A stretch of 64,000 nt of DNA, from assembly GCF_024494355.1 (NCBI RefSeq), contig NZ_JAKNQY010000015.1:62001-126000 (forward strand), written 5' to 3'. A program made the translations under genes and the position numbers. The DNA is from Pseudomonas sp. Q11. Lineage in GTDB: Bacteria; Pseudomonadota; Gammaproteobacteria; Pseudomonadales; Pseudomonadaceae. Below are positions 8,720 to 18,853 of this stretch, piece after piece. How positions within the stretch are numbered: the first letter of the stretch is position 1; each line of letters starts with the position of its first letter. The notes beneath the pieces were generated by a model. It worked only from the letters and a program-made list of their open reading frames with translations, was not told where the DNA came from and searched no databases.

Positions 8720-9885
8720 TATTTGCCCTCCGCAGCTTTAACGACTTGTTGAGCAGCGTCGGTCAGGCTGGTAGCAGCGATGATGTTCAAACCGCTTTCT
8801 GCCAGTACTTTAGCGCCCAGCTCAGCGTTGTTGCCTTCGAGGCGAACAACAACCGGGATTTTCACGCCGACTTCTTTCACGGCGCCGATGATGCCTTCGG
8901 CAATCATGTCGCAACGAACGATGCCGCCGAAGATGTTGACCAGTACTGCAGCGACGTTGGTGTCGGACAGGATGATCTTGAACGCTTCGGTTACGCGTTC
9001 CTTGGTAGCACCACCGCCCACGTCGAGGAAGTTGGCTGGCTTGCCGCCATGCAGGTTGACGATGTCCATGGTGCCCATGGCCAGGCCAGCACCGTTGACC
9101 ATGCAGCCGATGTTGCCTTCCAGGGCCACGTAGTTCAGTTCGAACTTGGCAGCGTGCGCTTCGCGCGGATCGTCTTGCGACGGATCGTGGAAAGTCTTCA
9201 ACTTAGGCTGACGGTACATGGCGTTGGCGTCGATGTTGATCTTGGCATCGAGGCAGTGCAGATCGCCGTCGGCCTTGATCACCAGCGGGTTCACTTCCAG
9301 CAGCGCCAGGTCGTGGTCCTGGAACAGCTTGGCCAGGCCTACGAAGATCTTGGCGAACTGAGTGACCTGCTTGCCTTCCAGGCCCAGCTGGAATGCCAGC
9401 TCGCGACCCTGGAATGGCTGGGCGCCAACCAGTGGATCGATGGTGGCCTTGAGGATTTTCTCAGGGGTATCGTGAGCGATTTTCTCGATATCCACGCCAC
9501 CTTCGGTGGAAGCCATGAACACGATACGGCGGCTCGAACGGTCAACGACAGCGCCCAGGTACAGCTCTTTAGCGATATCAGTGCACGATTCAACCAGGAT
9601 CTTGGTGACTGGCTGACCGTTGGCGTCAGTCTGGTAGGTCACCAGACGCTTGCCCAGCCACTGCTGTGCGAAGGCTTTGGCGTCTTCTTTGCTGCGAACC
9701 AGCTTGACGCCGCCCGCTTTACCGCGACCACCGGCGTGAACCTGGGCTTTGACAACCCATTCGCTGCCGCCGATTTTGTCGCAAGCTTCTGCTGCCGCTT
9801 CCGGGGTGTCTACCGCATAGCCGGTGGATACTGGCAGGCCGTACTCAGCGAACAGCTGCTTACCCTGATACTCGTGAAGATTCAT
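8719..9885 (-). CDS. sucC: Succinyl-CoA ligase subunit beta
   Basis: Beta subunit of succinyl-CoA synthetase, 388 residues. It begins MNLHEYQGKQLFAEYGLPVS, the ATP-grasp N-terminus common to all SucC proteins, and carries the nucleotide-binding KAQVHAGGRGKAGGV motif and the C-terminal NIFGGIVRCDMIAEGI loop that meets the alpha subunit. A longer open frame to 9948 adds 21 residues without family match, so I use the inner ATG. It follows lpd after a 196-base gap in which I see no clear promoter or terminator. Confidence 0.99.
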   Translation of the reverse strand: MNLHEYQGKQLFAEYGLPVSTGYAVDTPEAAAEACDKIGGSEWVVKAQVHAGGRGKAGGVKLVRSKEDAKAFAQQWLGKRLVTYQTDANGQPVTKILVESCTDIAKELYLGAVVDRSSRRIVFMASTEGGVDIEKIAHDTPEKILKATIDPLVGAQPFQGRELAFQLGLEGKQVTQFAKIFVGLAKLFQDHDLALLEVNPLVIKADGDLHCLDAKINIDANAMYRQPKLKTFHDPSQDDPREAHAAKFELNYVALEGNIGCMVNGAGLAMGTMDIVNLHGGKPANFLDVGGGATKERVTEAFKIILSDTNVAAVLVNIFGGIVRCDMIAEGIIGAVKEVGVKIPVVVRLEGNNAELGAKVLAESGLNIIAATSLTDAAQQVVKAAEGK

Positions 9886-10081
9886 GCTTATTACCGTCTT
9901 CGTTAGGTACTGCGCATTCGGTGCTGCACCGTTATGGTGCCGCACCACCTGTGACTGCTGCTTGCGTAGCGTTCCAGTTGACCGGTGCCGCTACGCAAGG
10001 CTGCGTCCAGCGGATATTCCGCGGTGAGTCTTGCTCGCAAGGCTCACGACGGGCCATACCGCCGTGGTTTCTTATTGTCTA

Positions 10082-11527
10082 TTAACGCTTTTTGCGGTTG
10101 GCCACGTGGATGGCGCCGCCATTTACGGCCAGGGCCGCTTCGTGCAAGGCTTCGGACAGGGTTGGATGGGAGAAGACCATCATGCCCAGGTCTTCAGCGC
10201 TGGTGCCGAATTCCATACCGATCGCGCCTTGCTGTACCAGCTCGGCCGCGCTTGGGCCAATGACGTGAACGCCCAATACGCGATCCGTCTTGGCGTCAGC
10301 GATGACTTTCACGAAACCACCGGTATCGTTGGCTGCCATGGCACGGCCACTGGCGGCAAACGGGAAGGTGCCGACGTTAACTTCAACGCCCTCGGCTTTC
10401 AAGGCCTGCTCGGTTTTACCGACCCATGCGATTTCCGGGTGGGTGTAGATAACCGACGGGATCAGGTCGTAGTTGATCTGGGCTTTGTGGCCCTTGATGC
10501 GCTCGACCACCATGATGCCTTCTTCGGACGCCTTGTGCGCCAGCATCATGCCACGTACGACGTCACCGATGGCGAAGACGCCCGGTACGGTGGTGGCGCA
10601 TTGATCGTCAACCTGAACGAAGCCGCGCTCGTCGATTTCCACGCCGCTATCGGCAGCCAGCAGGTCAGTGGTCACTGGACGACGGCCGACTGCAACGATC
10701 AGCTTGTCGAAAGTGATGGTCTGTTCGCCGTTGGCGTCGGTGTAGGTCACCACGACTTCTTCGCCGTTGACCTTGGAACCGGTCACGCGAGCGCCCAGTT
10801 TGATGTCCAGGCCTTGCTTGGTCAGGGTTTTCAGTGCTTCCTTGGAAACCGCAGCGTCGGCGGCCATCAGGAAGGTGTCCAGCGCTTCAAGGACAGTCAC
10901 TTGCGCGCCCAGGCGCGACCAGACCGAACCCAGTTCCAGACCGATCACACCCGCGCCGATCACGCCCAGGCGTTTTGGTACGGATTGGAACTCCAGAGCG
11001 CCGGTCGAATCGACGATCACGTTCTGGTCCACCGGAGCCGGAGGAATGTCGATCGGACGCGAGCCCGGTGCCAGGATGACGTTCTCGGCTTCGATCACTT
11101 CAACCGAACCGTCTGGCTTGGTCACTTCGACTTTCTTGCCCATCAGCAGCTTGCCGTGACCCTGGATCGAGGTCACACCGTTGGCCTTGAACAAGGTAGC
11201 AACGCCGGAGGTCAGGCCTTTGACGATGTTGGCTTTGCGGCCAACCATGGCAGGTACGTCAATGGTGACGCTTTCGCGGTTGACACCGCCAATGCCGTGG
11301 ATGGCCAAGCCATCCTGCGCTTCATGGAACTTCCAGGAGCTGTCCAGCAGCGCCTTGGACGGAATGCAACCGACGTTCAGGCAAGTACCGCCGAGGGCCA
11401 GCTTGCCCTCCTTGTCGGTGTATTTCTCGATGCAGGCAGTGGTGAGGCCCAGTTGCGCAGCCTTGATGGCCGCTACGTAGCCGCCAGGGCCCGCACCAAT
11501 CACTACCACGTCGAATTTCTGAGTCAT
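10082..11527 (-). CDS. lpd: Dihydrolipoyl dehydrogenase (E3)
   Basis: FAD-dependent E3 component that reoxidises lipoamide on SucB. It also usually serves the glycine cleavage or pyruvate complexes. The FAD site is GAGPGGYVAA, the redox disulfide is C49/C54 in GGTCLNVGCIPSK, and the C-terminal catalytic His-Glu dyad is in SHPTLSEALHE. The 481 residues are close to the expected 478. An AAGGAA ribosome-binding site lies before the ATG. It sits between sucB and sucC, the usual Pseudomonas order. Confidence 0.98.
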   Translation of the reverse strand: MTQKFDVVVIGAGPGGYVAAIKAAQLGLTTACIEKYTDKEGKLALGGTCLNVGCIPSKALLDSSWKFHEAQDGLAIHGIGGVNRESVTIDVPAMVGRKANIVKGLTSGVATLFKANGVTSIQGHGKLLMGKKVEVTKPDGSVEVIEAENVILAPGSRPIDIPPAPVDQNVIVDSTGALEFQSVPKRLGVIGAGVIGLELGSVWSRLGAQVTVLEALDTFLMAADAAVSKEALKTLTKQGLDIKLGARVTGSKVNGEEVVVTYTDANGEQTITFDKLIVAVGRRPVTTDLLAADSGVEIDERGFVQVDDQCATTVPGVFAIGDVVRGMMLAHKASEEGIMVVERIKGHKAQINYDLIPSVIYTHPEIAWVGKTEQALKAEGVEVNVGTFPFAASGRAMAANDTGGFVKVIADAKTDRVLGVHVIGPSAAELVQQGAIGMEFGTSAEDLGMMVFSHPTLSEALHEAALAVNGGAIHVANRKKR

Positions 11528-11529
11528 AA

Positions 11530-11632
11530 AAGGTTCCTTTTAGCTGCAAGCTACAAGCCGCAAGCTGCAAGTTGAAAGCCCGCACAGCTCGCCTGAGCTT
11601 GTGGCTTGTCACTTGCAGTTTGCAGCTGCTTT
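11530..11632. repeat. Intergenic imperfect inverted repeat (sucB-lpd)
   Basis: Short related units built on AAGCTGCAAG and AAGCYRCAAG appear first in one orientation and then inverted (CTTGTGGCTTG, CTTGCAGTTTGCAGC), filling almost the whole gap between sucB and lpd. This is a different repeat type from the REPs. A degenerate relative (GCTTTTAACTTACAGCTTGC) occurs at 21145-21172. It could form a processing hairpin in the polycistronic transcript. Confidence 0.6.
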
Positions 11633-12856
11633 TTAAATATCCAGGAGCAGACGAGCCGGATCTTCAAGCAGGTTCTTGATGGTGACCAGGAAAGTCACGG
11701 CTTCTTTACCGTCGATCAGGCGGTGATCGTAGGACAGCGCCAGATACATCATCGGACGAATCACGACCTGACCATTGATCGCCATCGGGCGTTGCAGAAT
11801 GTTGTGCATGCCCAGGATCGCCGCTTGTGGCGGGTTGACGATCGGGGTCGACATCATCGAACCGAATGTACCACCGTTGGTGATGGTGAACGTACCGCCG
11901 GTCATCTCTTCGATGGACAGCTTGCCGTCACGGGCCTTCTTGCCGAAGGTGGCGATGCCGCCTTCGATTTCAGCCAGGCTCATCAGTTCGGCGTTACGCA
12001 GGACCGGAACCACCAGGCCACGGTCGCTGGAGACCGCGACACCGATGTCGGCGTAGCCGTGGTAGACAATGTCAGAACCGTCGATCGACGCGTTGACGGC
12101 CGGGTAGCGTTTCAGCGCTTCGGTGGCAGCCTTGACGAAGAACGACATGAAGCCCAGGCGTACGCCGTTGTGGCTCTTCTCGAACAGGTCCTTGTACTTC
12201 GAACGCAGGGCCATGACTTCGGTCATGTCGACTTCGTTGAACGTGGTCAGCATCGCCATGTTCGACTGGGCTTCAACCAGACGCTCGGCAACCTTGGCGC
12301 GCAGGCGGGTCATCGGAACGCGTTTTTCAACGCGATCACCGGCAGCGAACACCGGAGCGGCAGCGGCAGGCGCGGCAGCCTTGGCTGGCGCAGCGGCCGG
12401 AGCGGCTTTCTTGGCGGCAACCGCTGCAACCACGTCTTCCTTGGTCACACGACCACCCTTGCCGGTGCCGGCAACGGAAGCGATGTTGATACCGTTCTCT
12501 TCAGCAAGCTTGCGGGCAGCGGGAGCGGCGACTGGATCGTCTTCGCCGCCAGCGGCAGGAGCAGCAGCCTGAGCGGCGGCCGGTGCGGCAGCGGTCGCCG
12601 GAGCAGCGGCAGCAGCGCCGCCCGCTTCGATGGAGCCCAGCACTTCGGCCGACAGTACGGTTTCGCCTTCGTTCTTGATGATGGCGCCCAGGACGCCATC
12701 AGCTTCGGCCAGTACTTCCAGGACAACTTTGTCGGTTTCGATGTCGACGATCAGTTCGTCGCGCTTGACCGCGTCGCCCGGTTTTTTGTGCCAGGTGGCA
12801 ATCGTGCCATCGGCAACCGATTCCGGGAAAGTGGGGGCTTTGATCTCGATAGCCAT
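11633..12856 (-). CDS. sucB: Dihydrolipoamide succinyltransferase (E2 of 2-oxoglutarate dehydrogenase)
   Basis: E2 core of the 2-oxoglutarate dehydrogenase complex. The lipoyl domain carries the lipoylated Lys at K43 in ETDKVVLEV. A long Ala/Pro linker follows. The peripheral subunit-binding domain is VAAPAARKLAEENGI to GKGGRVTKEDV. The catalytic domain ends with the active-site histidine at H378 in YDHRLIDGKEAV. The 407 residues are the normal length. It lies 42 bases after sucA in the same orientation. Confidence 0.99.
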   Translation of the reverse strand: MAIEIKAPTFPESVADGTIATWHKKPGDAVKRDELIVDIETDKVVLEVLAEADGVLGAIIKNEGETVLSAEVLGSIEAGGAAAAAPATAAAPAAAQAAAPAAGGEDDPVAAPAARKLAEENGINIASVAGTGKGGRVTKEDVVAAVAAKKAAPAAAPAKAAAPAAAAPVFAAGDRVEKRVPMTRLRAKVAERLVEAQSNMAMLTTFNEVDMTEVMALRSKYKDLFEKSHNGVRLGFMSFFVKAATEALKRYPAVNASIDGSDIVYHGYADIGVAVSSDRGLVVPVLRNAELMSLAEIEGGIATFGKKARDGKLSIEEMTGGTFTITNGGTFGSMMSTPIVNPPQAAILGMHNILQRPMAINGQVVIRPMMYLALSYDHRLIDGKEAVTFLVTIKNLLEDPARLLLDI

Positions 12857-12898
12857 TATCTGTGGTTCCTTAAATTCGGTTTCAGGTGCGCGAAGGCA

Positions 12899-15730
12899 TT
12901 AAACGGTAAAGGCATCTTGCAGCAGTTTTTCCTGCTGCTCGGCGTGCATCGATGCATAACCACAAGCAGGTGCAGCAGAAGCGTCACGGCCGGCGTACTC
13001 AAGTACGAGCGACTTGTTGTGACCGCTGATGATGCGGCGCATGTGATGTTGGCTGCAGTACCACGCACCCTGGTTCATCGGCTCTTCCTGACACCAGACG
13101 ATGTGCTTCAGGTTTTTGTACGGAGCCAGAACTTCGATCAGGTCGTCCTCGGGGAACGGGTACAGCTGCTCGAGACGCACGATGGCGATATCGTCACGGC
13201 CTTCGGCACGGCGTTTTTCCAGCAAGTCGTAATAGACCTTGCCGCTGCACAGAACCACGCGACCGACGTTGGCCGGATCCTGAGCGTCGATTTCCGGGAT
13301 AACGGTCTGGAACGAGCCTTCGGCCAGGTCTTCCAGAGTCGAGATCGCCAGCTTGTGACGCAGCAATGACTTCGGTGTCAGCACTACGAGCGGCTTGCGC
13401 AGCGGGCGAATCACCTGACGGCGCAGCAAGTGGTAGATCTGAGCCGGGGTCGTCGGTACGCACACCTGAATGTTGTGCTCGGCGCACAGCTGCAGGTAAC
13501 GCTCCAGACGCGCCGAAGAGTGCTCCGGCCCCTGCCCTTCATAACCGTGTGGCAACAGCATGGTCAGACCGCAGAGACGGCCCCACTTGTGCTCGCCGCT
13601 GGTGATGAACTGGTCGACAACCACCTGGGCACCGTTGGCGAAGTCGCCGAACTGGGCTTCCCAGATCACCAGCGCATTCGGCTCGGTGGTGGAGTAGCCA
13701 TATTCGAACGCCAGGACGGCTTCTTCGGACAGCAGCGAATCGTACAGGTCGAAACGTGGCTGGCCTTTGTACAGGTGTTGCAGCGGGATGTAGGTGCTGG
13801 CGTCTTTCTGGTTGTGCAACGCCGCGTGGCGGTGCGAGAAAGTGCCGCGGCCTACGTCCTGGCCGGTGATACGCACAGGGTGACCTTCGAACGCCAGGGT
13901 CGCGTATGCCATGGTTTCGGCATAACCCCAGTTGATCGGCAGGCCGCCGGCTTGCATCTTCTGCCGGTCTTCGTAGATTTTCGCGACCTGACGCTGAACC
14001 ACGAAGCCTTCCGGAATTTCCAGCAGCTTGGCGGACAGTTCCTGCAAGGTCTTGAGATCAAAACGGGTGTCGTGACGAGCAGTCCAGGCGTGACCCAGGT
14101 ACGGGCGCCAGTCCACGAACAGCTCTTTGTTCGGCTCTTTGACCAGGCTTTTTACAACATGCAGGCCGTTGTCCAGGGCATTGCGATATTCATCGACTTT
14201 TTCCTGAACACGCTCAGCGTCCAGCACACCGTTCTGGGTCAGGCGCTCGGCATACAGCTCACGGGTGGTGCGCTGCTTGGCGATCTGCTGGTACATCAGA
14301 GGCTGGGTGCCGCTAGGCTCGTCGGCCTCGTTGTGGCCGCGACGACGGTAGCAGACCAGGTCGATCACCACGTCACGCTTGTACTGCATGCGGTAGTCGA
14401 TGGCCAACTGGGTCACGAACAGCACGGCTTCCGGGTCATCGCCATTCACATGGAGAATCGGTGCCTGGATCATCTTCGCAACGTCGGTGCAGTACTCGGT
14501 GGAACGCGAGTCTTCCGGGTTGCTGATGGTGAAGCCGACCTGGTTGTTGATCACCAGGTGAACGGTACCGCCGGTCTTGAAGCCGCGGGTCTGCGACATC
14601 TGGAAGGTTTCCATGACCACGCCCTGACCTGCGAATGCAGCGTCACCGTGGATGGAAATCGGCAGGACTTTTTCGCCAGTCGGATCGTTGCGACGATCCT
14701 GGCGGGCACGGACCGAACCCTCGACCACCGGGGAAACGATTTCCAGGTGGGACGGGTTGAAGGCCATCGCCAGGTGAACTTCGCCACCGGTGGTCATCAC
14801 GTTGGAGGAGAAACCCTGGTGATACTTGACGTCACCGGAGCCCAGCTCGACCTTCTTCTTGCCTTCGAACTCGTCGAACAGCTCGCGCGGGTTCTTGCCG
14901 AAGGTGTTGACCAGCACGTTCAGACGGCCGCGGTGGGCCATGCCGATGACGACTTCCTTGGTGCCGTAGGAACCGGAACGCTGGATCAGTTCGTCCAGCA
15001 GCGGGATCAGGCTTTCGCCACCTTCCAGGCCGAAACGCTTGGTGCCCGGGTATTTGGTACCCAGGTACTTTTCCAGGCCTTCGGCGGCAGTGACGCGCTC
15101 GAGCAAGTGGCTCTTGACGTCAGCGGAGAAGGTCGGACGGCCACGAACGCTTTCCAGACGCTGCTGGAACCACTGGCGCTGCTCGGAATCGACGATATGC
15201 GTAAATTCGGCACCGATGGTGCGGCAATATGTCTGCTGCAACGCTTCGTGAATTTCGCGTAGGCTCGCTTCCTCTTTGCCGATGAACAGGTCGCCGGCAC
15301 GGAAGGTCGTATCAAGATCGGCATTGGTCAAGCCGTAATGAGTGATCGACAGGTCTGCAGGTGCAGGACGCTGCCACAGCCCCAGCGGGTCCAGCTGGGC
15401 TGCCTGGTGGCCGCGCATCCGGTAGGCCTGGATCAGTCGCAGCACTTCAACTTGCTTCTTCTCGTGCTCACTGCTCACGCTGCCGGCAGATACCGGTTGG
15501 GCGCGGCGCTGGTTCTTTGCCAGCAGCACGAAATGATCGCGAATTGTCGAGTGCGAAACATCAGTGGCAGAGTTACCGTCAGCCGGCAACTTCTGAAAGT
15601 AGGTGCGCCACTCTTCTGGCACAGCGTTAGGGTCGTGCAGGTAGAGCTCGTAGAGCTCTTCCACATAGGCAGCGTTACCACCGGAGAGGTGGGCACTGTT
15701 CCACATGCGCTGCATCACGCTTTCTTGCAT
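12899..15730 (-). CDS. sucA: 2-oxoglutarate dehydrogenase E1 component
   Basis: Thiamine-diphosphate-dependent E1 that decarboxylates 2-oxoglutarate and transfers the succinyl group to SucB. At 943 residues it is full length. Visible landmarks are the N-terminal segment MQRMWNSAHLSGGNAAYVEEL, the ThDP/Mg region HGDAAFAGQGVVMETFQMSQ, and the C-terminal CQEEPMNQGAW. It is separated from sdhB by 262 bases containing a hairpin, so it could be read from the sdh promoter by read-through or from its own promoter. Confidence 0.99.
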   Translation of the reverse strand: MQESVMQRMWNSAHLSGGNAAYVEELYELYLHDPNAVPEEWRTYFQKLPADGNSATDVSHSTIRDHFVLLAKNQRRAQPVSAGSVSSEHEKKQVEVLRLIQAYRMRGHQAAQLDPLGLWQRPAPADLSITHYGLTNADLDTTFRAGDLFIGKEEASLREIHEALQQTYCRTIGAEFTHIVDSEQRQWFQQRLESVRGRPTFSADVKSHLLERVTAAEGLEKYLGTKYPGTKRFGLEGGESLIPLLDELIQRSGSYGTKEVVIGMAHRGRLNVLVNTFGKNPRELFDEFEGKKKVELGSGDVKYHQGFSSNVMTTGGEVHLAMAFNPSHLEIVSPVVEGSVRARQDRRNDPTGEKVLPISIHGDAAFAGQGVVMETFQMSQTRGFKTGGTVHLVINNQVGFTISNPEDSRSTEYCTDVAKMIQAPILHVNGDDPEAVLFVTQLAIDYRMQYKRDVVIDLVCYRRRGHNEADEPSGTQPLMYQQIAKQRTTRELYAERLTQNGVLDAERVQEKVDEYRNALDNGLHVVKSLVKEPNKELFVDWRPYLGHAWTARHDTRFDLKTLQELSAKLLEIPEGFVVQRQVAKIYEDRQKMQAGGLPINWGYAETMAYATLAFEGHPVRITGQDVGRGTFSHRHAALHNQKDASTYIPLQHLYKGQPRFDLYDSLLSEEAVLAFEYGYSTTEPNALVIWEAQFGDFANGAQVVVDQFITSGEHKWGRLCGLTMLLPHGYEGQGPEHSSARLERYLQLCAEHNIQVCVPTTPAQIYHLLRRQVIRPLRKPLVVLTPKSLLRHKLAISTLEDLAEGSFQTVIPEIDAQDPANVGRVVLCSGKVYYDLLEKRRAEGRDDIAIVRLEQLYPFPEDDLIEVLAPYKNLKHIVWCQEEPMNQGAWYCSQHHMRRIISGHNKSLVLEYAGRDASAAPACGYASMHAEQQEKLLQDAFTV

Positions 15731-15885
15731 GCTTGGTCACCCTCGATTTGGGGAACACCATCGGCGAAAACACCGAGCAAACTTGCAGAAGTCCGAATGC
15801 AGCGACCAAAACAAGCCACTTAGGATCACGCTGATAGTCCGGGTACCAGCCCGGATGCCCCTGCTTGTCTCATTTCTTCAAAATA

Positions 15886-15914
15886 AGAACTGCCGCTTTG
15901 TGAGCGGCGGTTCT
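15886..15914 (-). terminator. Hairpin after sdhB, probable partial terminator
   Basis: On the minus strand AGAACCGCCGCT-cacaa-AGCGGCAGTTCT forms a 12-bp stem with one G-T pair, followed by TTATTTTG. It lies about 80 bases after the sdhB stop and before sucA, a position suited to attenuating read-through from sdh into suc. Confidence 0.6.
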
Positions 15915-15992
15915 GGTTATAGCCAGGACGCGGGTTGAAGCCCACGCCCCGGCCTTTACGGGTACAGCGGTTCTACGGGTACAGCAGCTGAA

Positions 15993-16697
15993 TCACACGC
16001 CGCTTTGCAGCAGCATGATACGTATGTGACCGATGGCCTTAGTCGGGTTCAGGCCTTTCGGGCAGACGTTGACGCAGTTCATGATCCCGCGGCAGCGGAA
16101 TACGCTGAACGGGTCATCCAGTGCAGCCAGACGCTCGGACGTCTTGGTGTCACGGCTGTCTGCCAGGAAGCGATACGCTTGCAGCAGAGCGGCCGGGCCC
16201 AGGAATTTGTCCGGGTTCCACCAGAAGGATGGGCACGACGTCGAGCAGCAGGCGCACAGGATGCACTCGTACAGACCGTCGAGCTTTTCACGCTCTTCCG
16301 GGGACTGCAGACGTTCGATGGCCGGGGCCGGCGAATCGTTCTGCAGGAATGGCTTCACCTTCTCGTATTGCTTGTAGAAGATGCTCATATCGACGACCAG
16401 GTCACGAATGACCGGCAAACCTGGCAGCGGACGGACAACCAGCTTGTTGCCCTTGACCACGGCGGACAGCGGCGTGATACACGCCAGGCCGTTCTTGCCG
16501 TTGATGTTCATGCCGTCGGAGCCGCAAACGCCCTCGCGGCAAGAACGACGGTAGGAAAAACCTTCGTCCTGCTCTTTGATCAGGGCCAGCACGTCCAGCA
16601 CCATCAGGTCTTTACCACCGGTATCAACCTGGAAATCCTGCATGAACGGCGCGGCGTCCTGATCAGGGTTGTAGCGATAAACACTGACTTGCAACAT
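15993..16697 (-). CDS. sdhB: Succinate dehydrogenase iron-sulfur subunit
   Basis: Electron-transfer subunit of complex II, 234 residues. The [2Fe-2S] site is SCREGVCGSDGMNINGKNG with a later Cys in LAC. The [4Fe-4S] and [3Fe-4S] sites are built from CILCACCSTSCP and CRGIMNCVNVCPKGLNP. I start at MLQVSVYRYNPD; an extra three residues upstream (MAA) are possible. It lies 11 bases after sdhA. Confidence 0.99.
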   Translation of the reverse strand: MLQVSVYRYNPDQDAAPFMQDFQVDTGGKDLMVLDVLALIKEQDEGFSYRRSCREGVCGSDGMNINGKNGLACITPLSAVVKGNKLVVRPLPGLPVIRDLVVDMSIFYKQYEKVKPFLQNDSPAPAIERLQSPEEREKLDGLYECILCACCSTSCPSFWWNPDKFLGPAALLQAYRFLADSRDTKTSERLAALDDPFSVFRCRGIMNCVNVCPKGLNPTKAIGHIRIMLLQSGV

Positions 16698-16708
16698 GGC
16701 GGCCACCC

Positions 16709-18481
16709 TTAGTAAGTCCGGATCTTGGGTTCAAACGTCGGAACGGTCTTCGGCGAGAAGTTCACCGCACGCTTGGCGACACGTTTTTCACCCGGGAAGA
16801 ACAAGGTGTGGCACAACCAGTTTTCGTCATCACGGTCTTCAAAGTCTTCGCGGGCATGGGCACCACGGGACTCTTTGCGCACTTCTGCCGCGATGGCGGT
16901 GGCTTCGGCCACTTCCAGCAAGTTCTGCAATTCCAGCGCTTCGATACGTGCAGTGTTAAACGCCTGCGACTTATCGTTGATCTTCACGTTGGCGATTCGT
17001 TCACGCAATTGCGCCAGCTGAGCGATACCCTTCTGCATGTACTCGCCGGTACGGAACACACCGAAGTAGTTCTGCATGCAGTTTTGCAGCTCGCGACGCA
17101 GGGTCGCCACGTCTTCGCCTTCGGCACGCTCATTCAGAGCGGACAGACGCGCCAGGGCGGCCTCGATATTGGCGTCGGTGGCATCGTCATACTCGATACC
17201 GTCGGTCAGCGCTTTTTCCAGGTGCAGGCCGGCAGCACGGCCGAATACCACCAGGTCGAGCAGCGAGTTGCCGCCCAGACGGTTGGCACCGTGAACCGAT
17301 ACGCAAGCCACTTCACCCACTGCGAACAGGCCAGGGATGATTTCGTCCACACCTTCGGCGTTCTGGGTCATCGCCTGGCCGTGAATGTTGGTGGCAACGC
17401 CGCCCATCATATAGTGGCAAGTTGGAACCACTGGAACCGGTGCAACCACAGGGTCGACGTGAGCAAACGTCTTCGACAGCTCGCAAATGCCTGGCAGACG
17501 GCTGTGCAGCACTTCCTCGCCCAGGTGGTCGAGCTTGAGCATCACGTGATCGCCATTCGGACCGCAACCGTTGCCGGCGATGATCTCTTTCACCATCGAC
17601 CGGGCAACCACGTCACGACCGGCAAGGTCCTTGGCGTTCGGAGCATAACGCTCCATGAAACGCTCGCCGTGCTTGTTGATCAGGTAACCGCCTTCACCGC
17701 GGCAACCTTCAGTAACCAGTACGCCGGCGCCGGCGATGCCGGTTGGGTGGAACTGCCACATTTCGATGTCTTGTACCGGCACACCAGCACGCAGGGCCAT
17801 GCCGACACCGTCACCGGTGTTGATCAGGGCATTGGTGGTGGACGCGTAGATACGGCCTGCACCGCCGGTCGCCAGTACGGTGGCCTTGGCGCGAATGTAG
17901 GTGGTTTCGCCGGTTTCGATGCAGATCGCGATCACGCCGACGAAGGCGCCGTCTTCGTTCTTCACCAGGTCAACGGCGTAGTACTCGTTCAGGAACGTGG
18001 TACCGGCTTTCAGGTTGCCCTGGTACAGGGTATGCAGCAGTGCGTGACCGGTACGGTCGGACGCCGCGCAAGTACGCGCAGCCTGGCCACCCTTACCGTA
18101 ATCCTTGGACTGACCGCCAAACGGACGCTGGTAGATACGACCTTGCTCGGTACGCGAGAATGGCATGCCCATGTGGTCCAGTTCGAAAACTGCGGCCGGA
18201 CCTTCCTGACACATGTATTCGATAGCGTCCTGGTCACCGATGTAGTCGGAACCCTTGACGGTATCGTACATGTGCCAGCGCCAGTCATCGTTCGGGTCGG
18301 CCGAAGCGATGGCGCAGGTGATGCCGCCCTGGGCGGAAACAGTGTGCGAACGGGTCGGGAAAACCTTGGTGATCACGGCAGTCTTGTGACCGCCCTGTGC
18401 CAGTTGCAGCGCTGCGCGCATGCCGGCACCGCCGCCACCAATAATGATGGCGTCAAAAGAAATCGTAGGAATGTTAGCCAT
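16709..18481 (-). CDS. sdhA: Succinate dehydrogenase flavoprotein subunit
   Basis: Catalytic subunit of complex II that oxidises succinate to fumarate. The 590 residues include the FAD-binding GGGGAGMRAALQLA and the covalent-FAD histidine region TRSHTVSAQGGI. Substrate-site residues are in HPTGIAGAGVLVTEGCRGEGG and the capping domain, and the C-terminus has RREDFEDRDD-like sequence (HAREDFEDRDDENW). It lies 3 bases after the sdhD stop. Confidence 0.99.
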   Translation of the reverse strand: MANIPTISFDAIIIGGGGAGMRAALQLAQGGHKTAVITKVFPTRSHTVSAQGGITCAIASADPNDDWRWHMYDTVKGSDYIGDQDAIEYMCQEGPAAVFELDHMGMPFSRTEQGRIYQRPFGGQSKDYGKGGQAARTCAASDRTGHALLHTLYQGNLKAGTTFLNEYYAVDLVKNEDGAFVGVIAICIETGETTYIRAKATVLATGGAGRIYASTTNALINTGDGVGMALRAGVPVQDIEMWQFHPTGIAGAGVLVTEGCRGEGGYLINKHGERFMERYAPNAKDLAGRDVVARSMVKEIIAGNGCGPNGDHVMLKLDHLGEEVLHSRLPGICELSKTFAHVDPVVAPVPVVPTCHYMMGGVATNIHGQAMTQNAEGVDEIIPGLFAVGEVACVSVHGANRLGGNSLLDLVVFGRAAGLHLEKALTDGIEYDDATDANIEAALARLSALNERAEGEDVATLRRELQNCMQNYFGVFRTGEYMQKGIAQLAQLRERIANVKINDKSQAFNTARIEALELQNLLEVAEATAIAAEVRKESRGAHAREDFEDRDDENWLCHTLFFPGEKRVAKRAVNFSPKTVPTFEPKIRTY

Positions 18482-18484
18482 GAA

Positions 18485-18853
18485 TCAGATACCCCAAAGA
18501 ATCTGCACACCCCAGACGAAGTACGCAAACATCGCGACGCCGCATACTGCCTGGAAGAGGAAACGTACGGCAGTCGCCGACTTGCCGAACGCCATCGGCG
18601 TCAGGTAGTCGGTCGCGATGGTCCACATACCGACCCAGGCGTGAGCGCCCAGTGCGACAAGCGCCAGCAGACTGAAGATACGCATCCAGTTGTTTGCGAA
18701 CAGTTCATACCATTGGGCATAGCCAAGGCCAGGGTTTGCTACGACATATCCGATCAGGAAAATGAAGTAAGCCGCGAGAACGACCGCAGACACACGCTGC
18801 GCCATCCAGTCATAGAGGCCCGAACGCGAAAGGTTCGTGACGTTGGTTACCAT
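18485..18853 (-). CDS. sdhD: Succinate dehydrogenase membrane anchor subunit
   Basis: Second membrane anchor of complex II, 122 residues with three transmembrane segments. The conserved GLYDWMAQRVSAVVLAAYFI block holds the quinone-site residues, and GAHAWVGMWTIATDYL resembles the family's heme/quinone histidine segment. It overlaps the sdhC stop by 7 bases. Confidence 0.96.
   Translation of the reverse strand: MVTNVTNLSRSGLYDWMAQRVSAVVLAAYFIFLIGYVVANPGLGYAQWYELFANNWMRIFSLLALVALGAHAWVGMWTIATDYLTPMAFGKSATAVRFLFQAVCGVAMFAYFVWGVQILWGI

Noticed and set aside
13430..15262. 610-aa open frame antisense to sucA (and similar long frames opposite sucB, lpd and gcl)
   Set aside because: High-GC genomes give long antisense frames opposite codon-biased genes. 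SucA, SucB, Lpd and Gcl are certain on the other strand.
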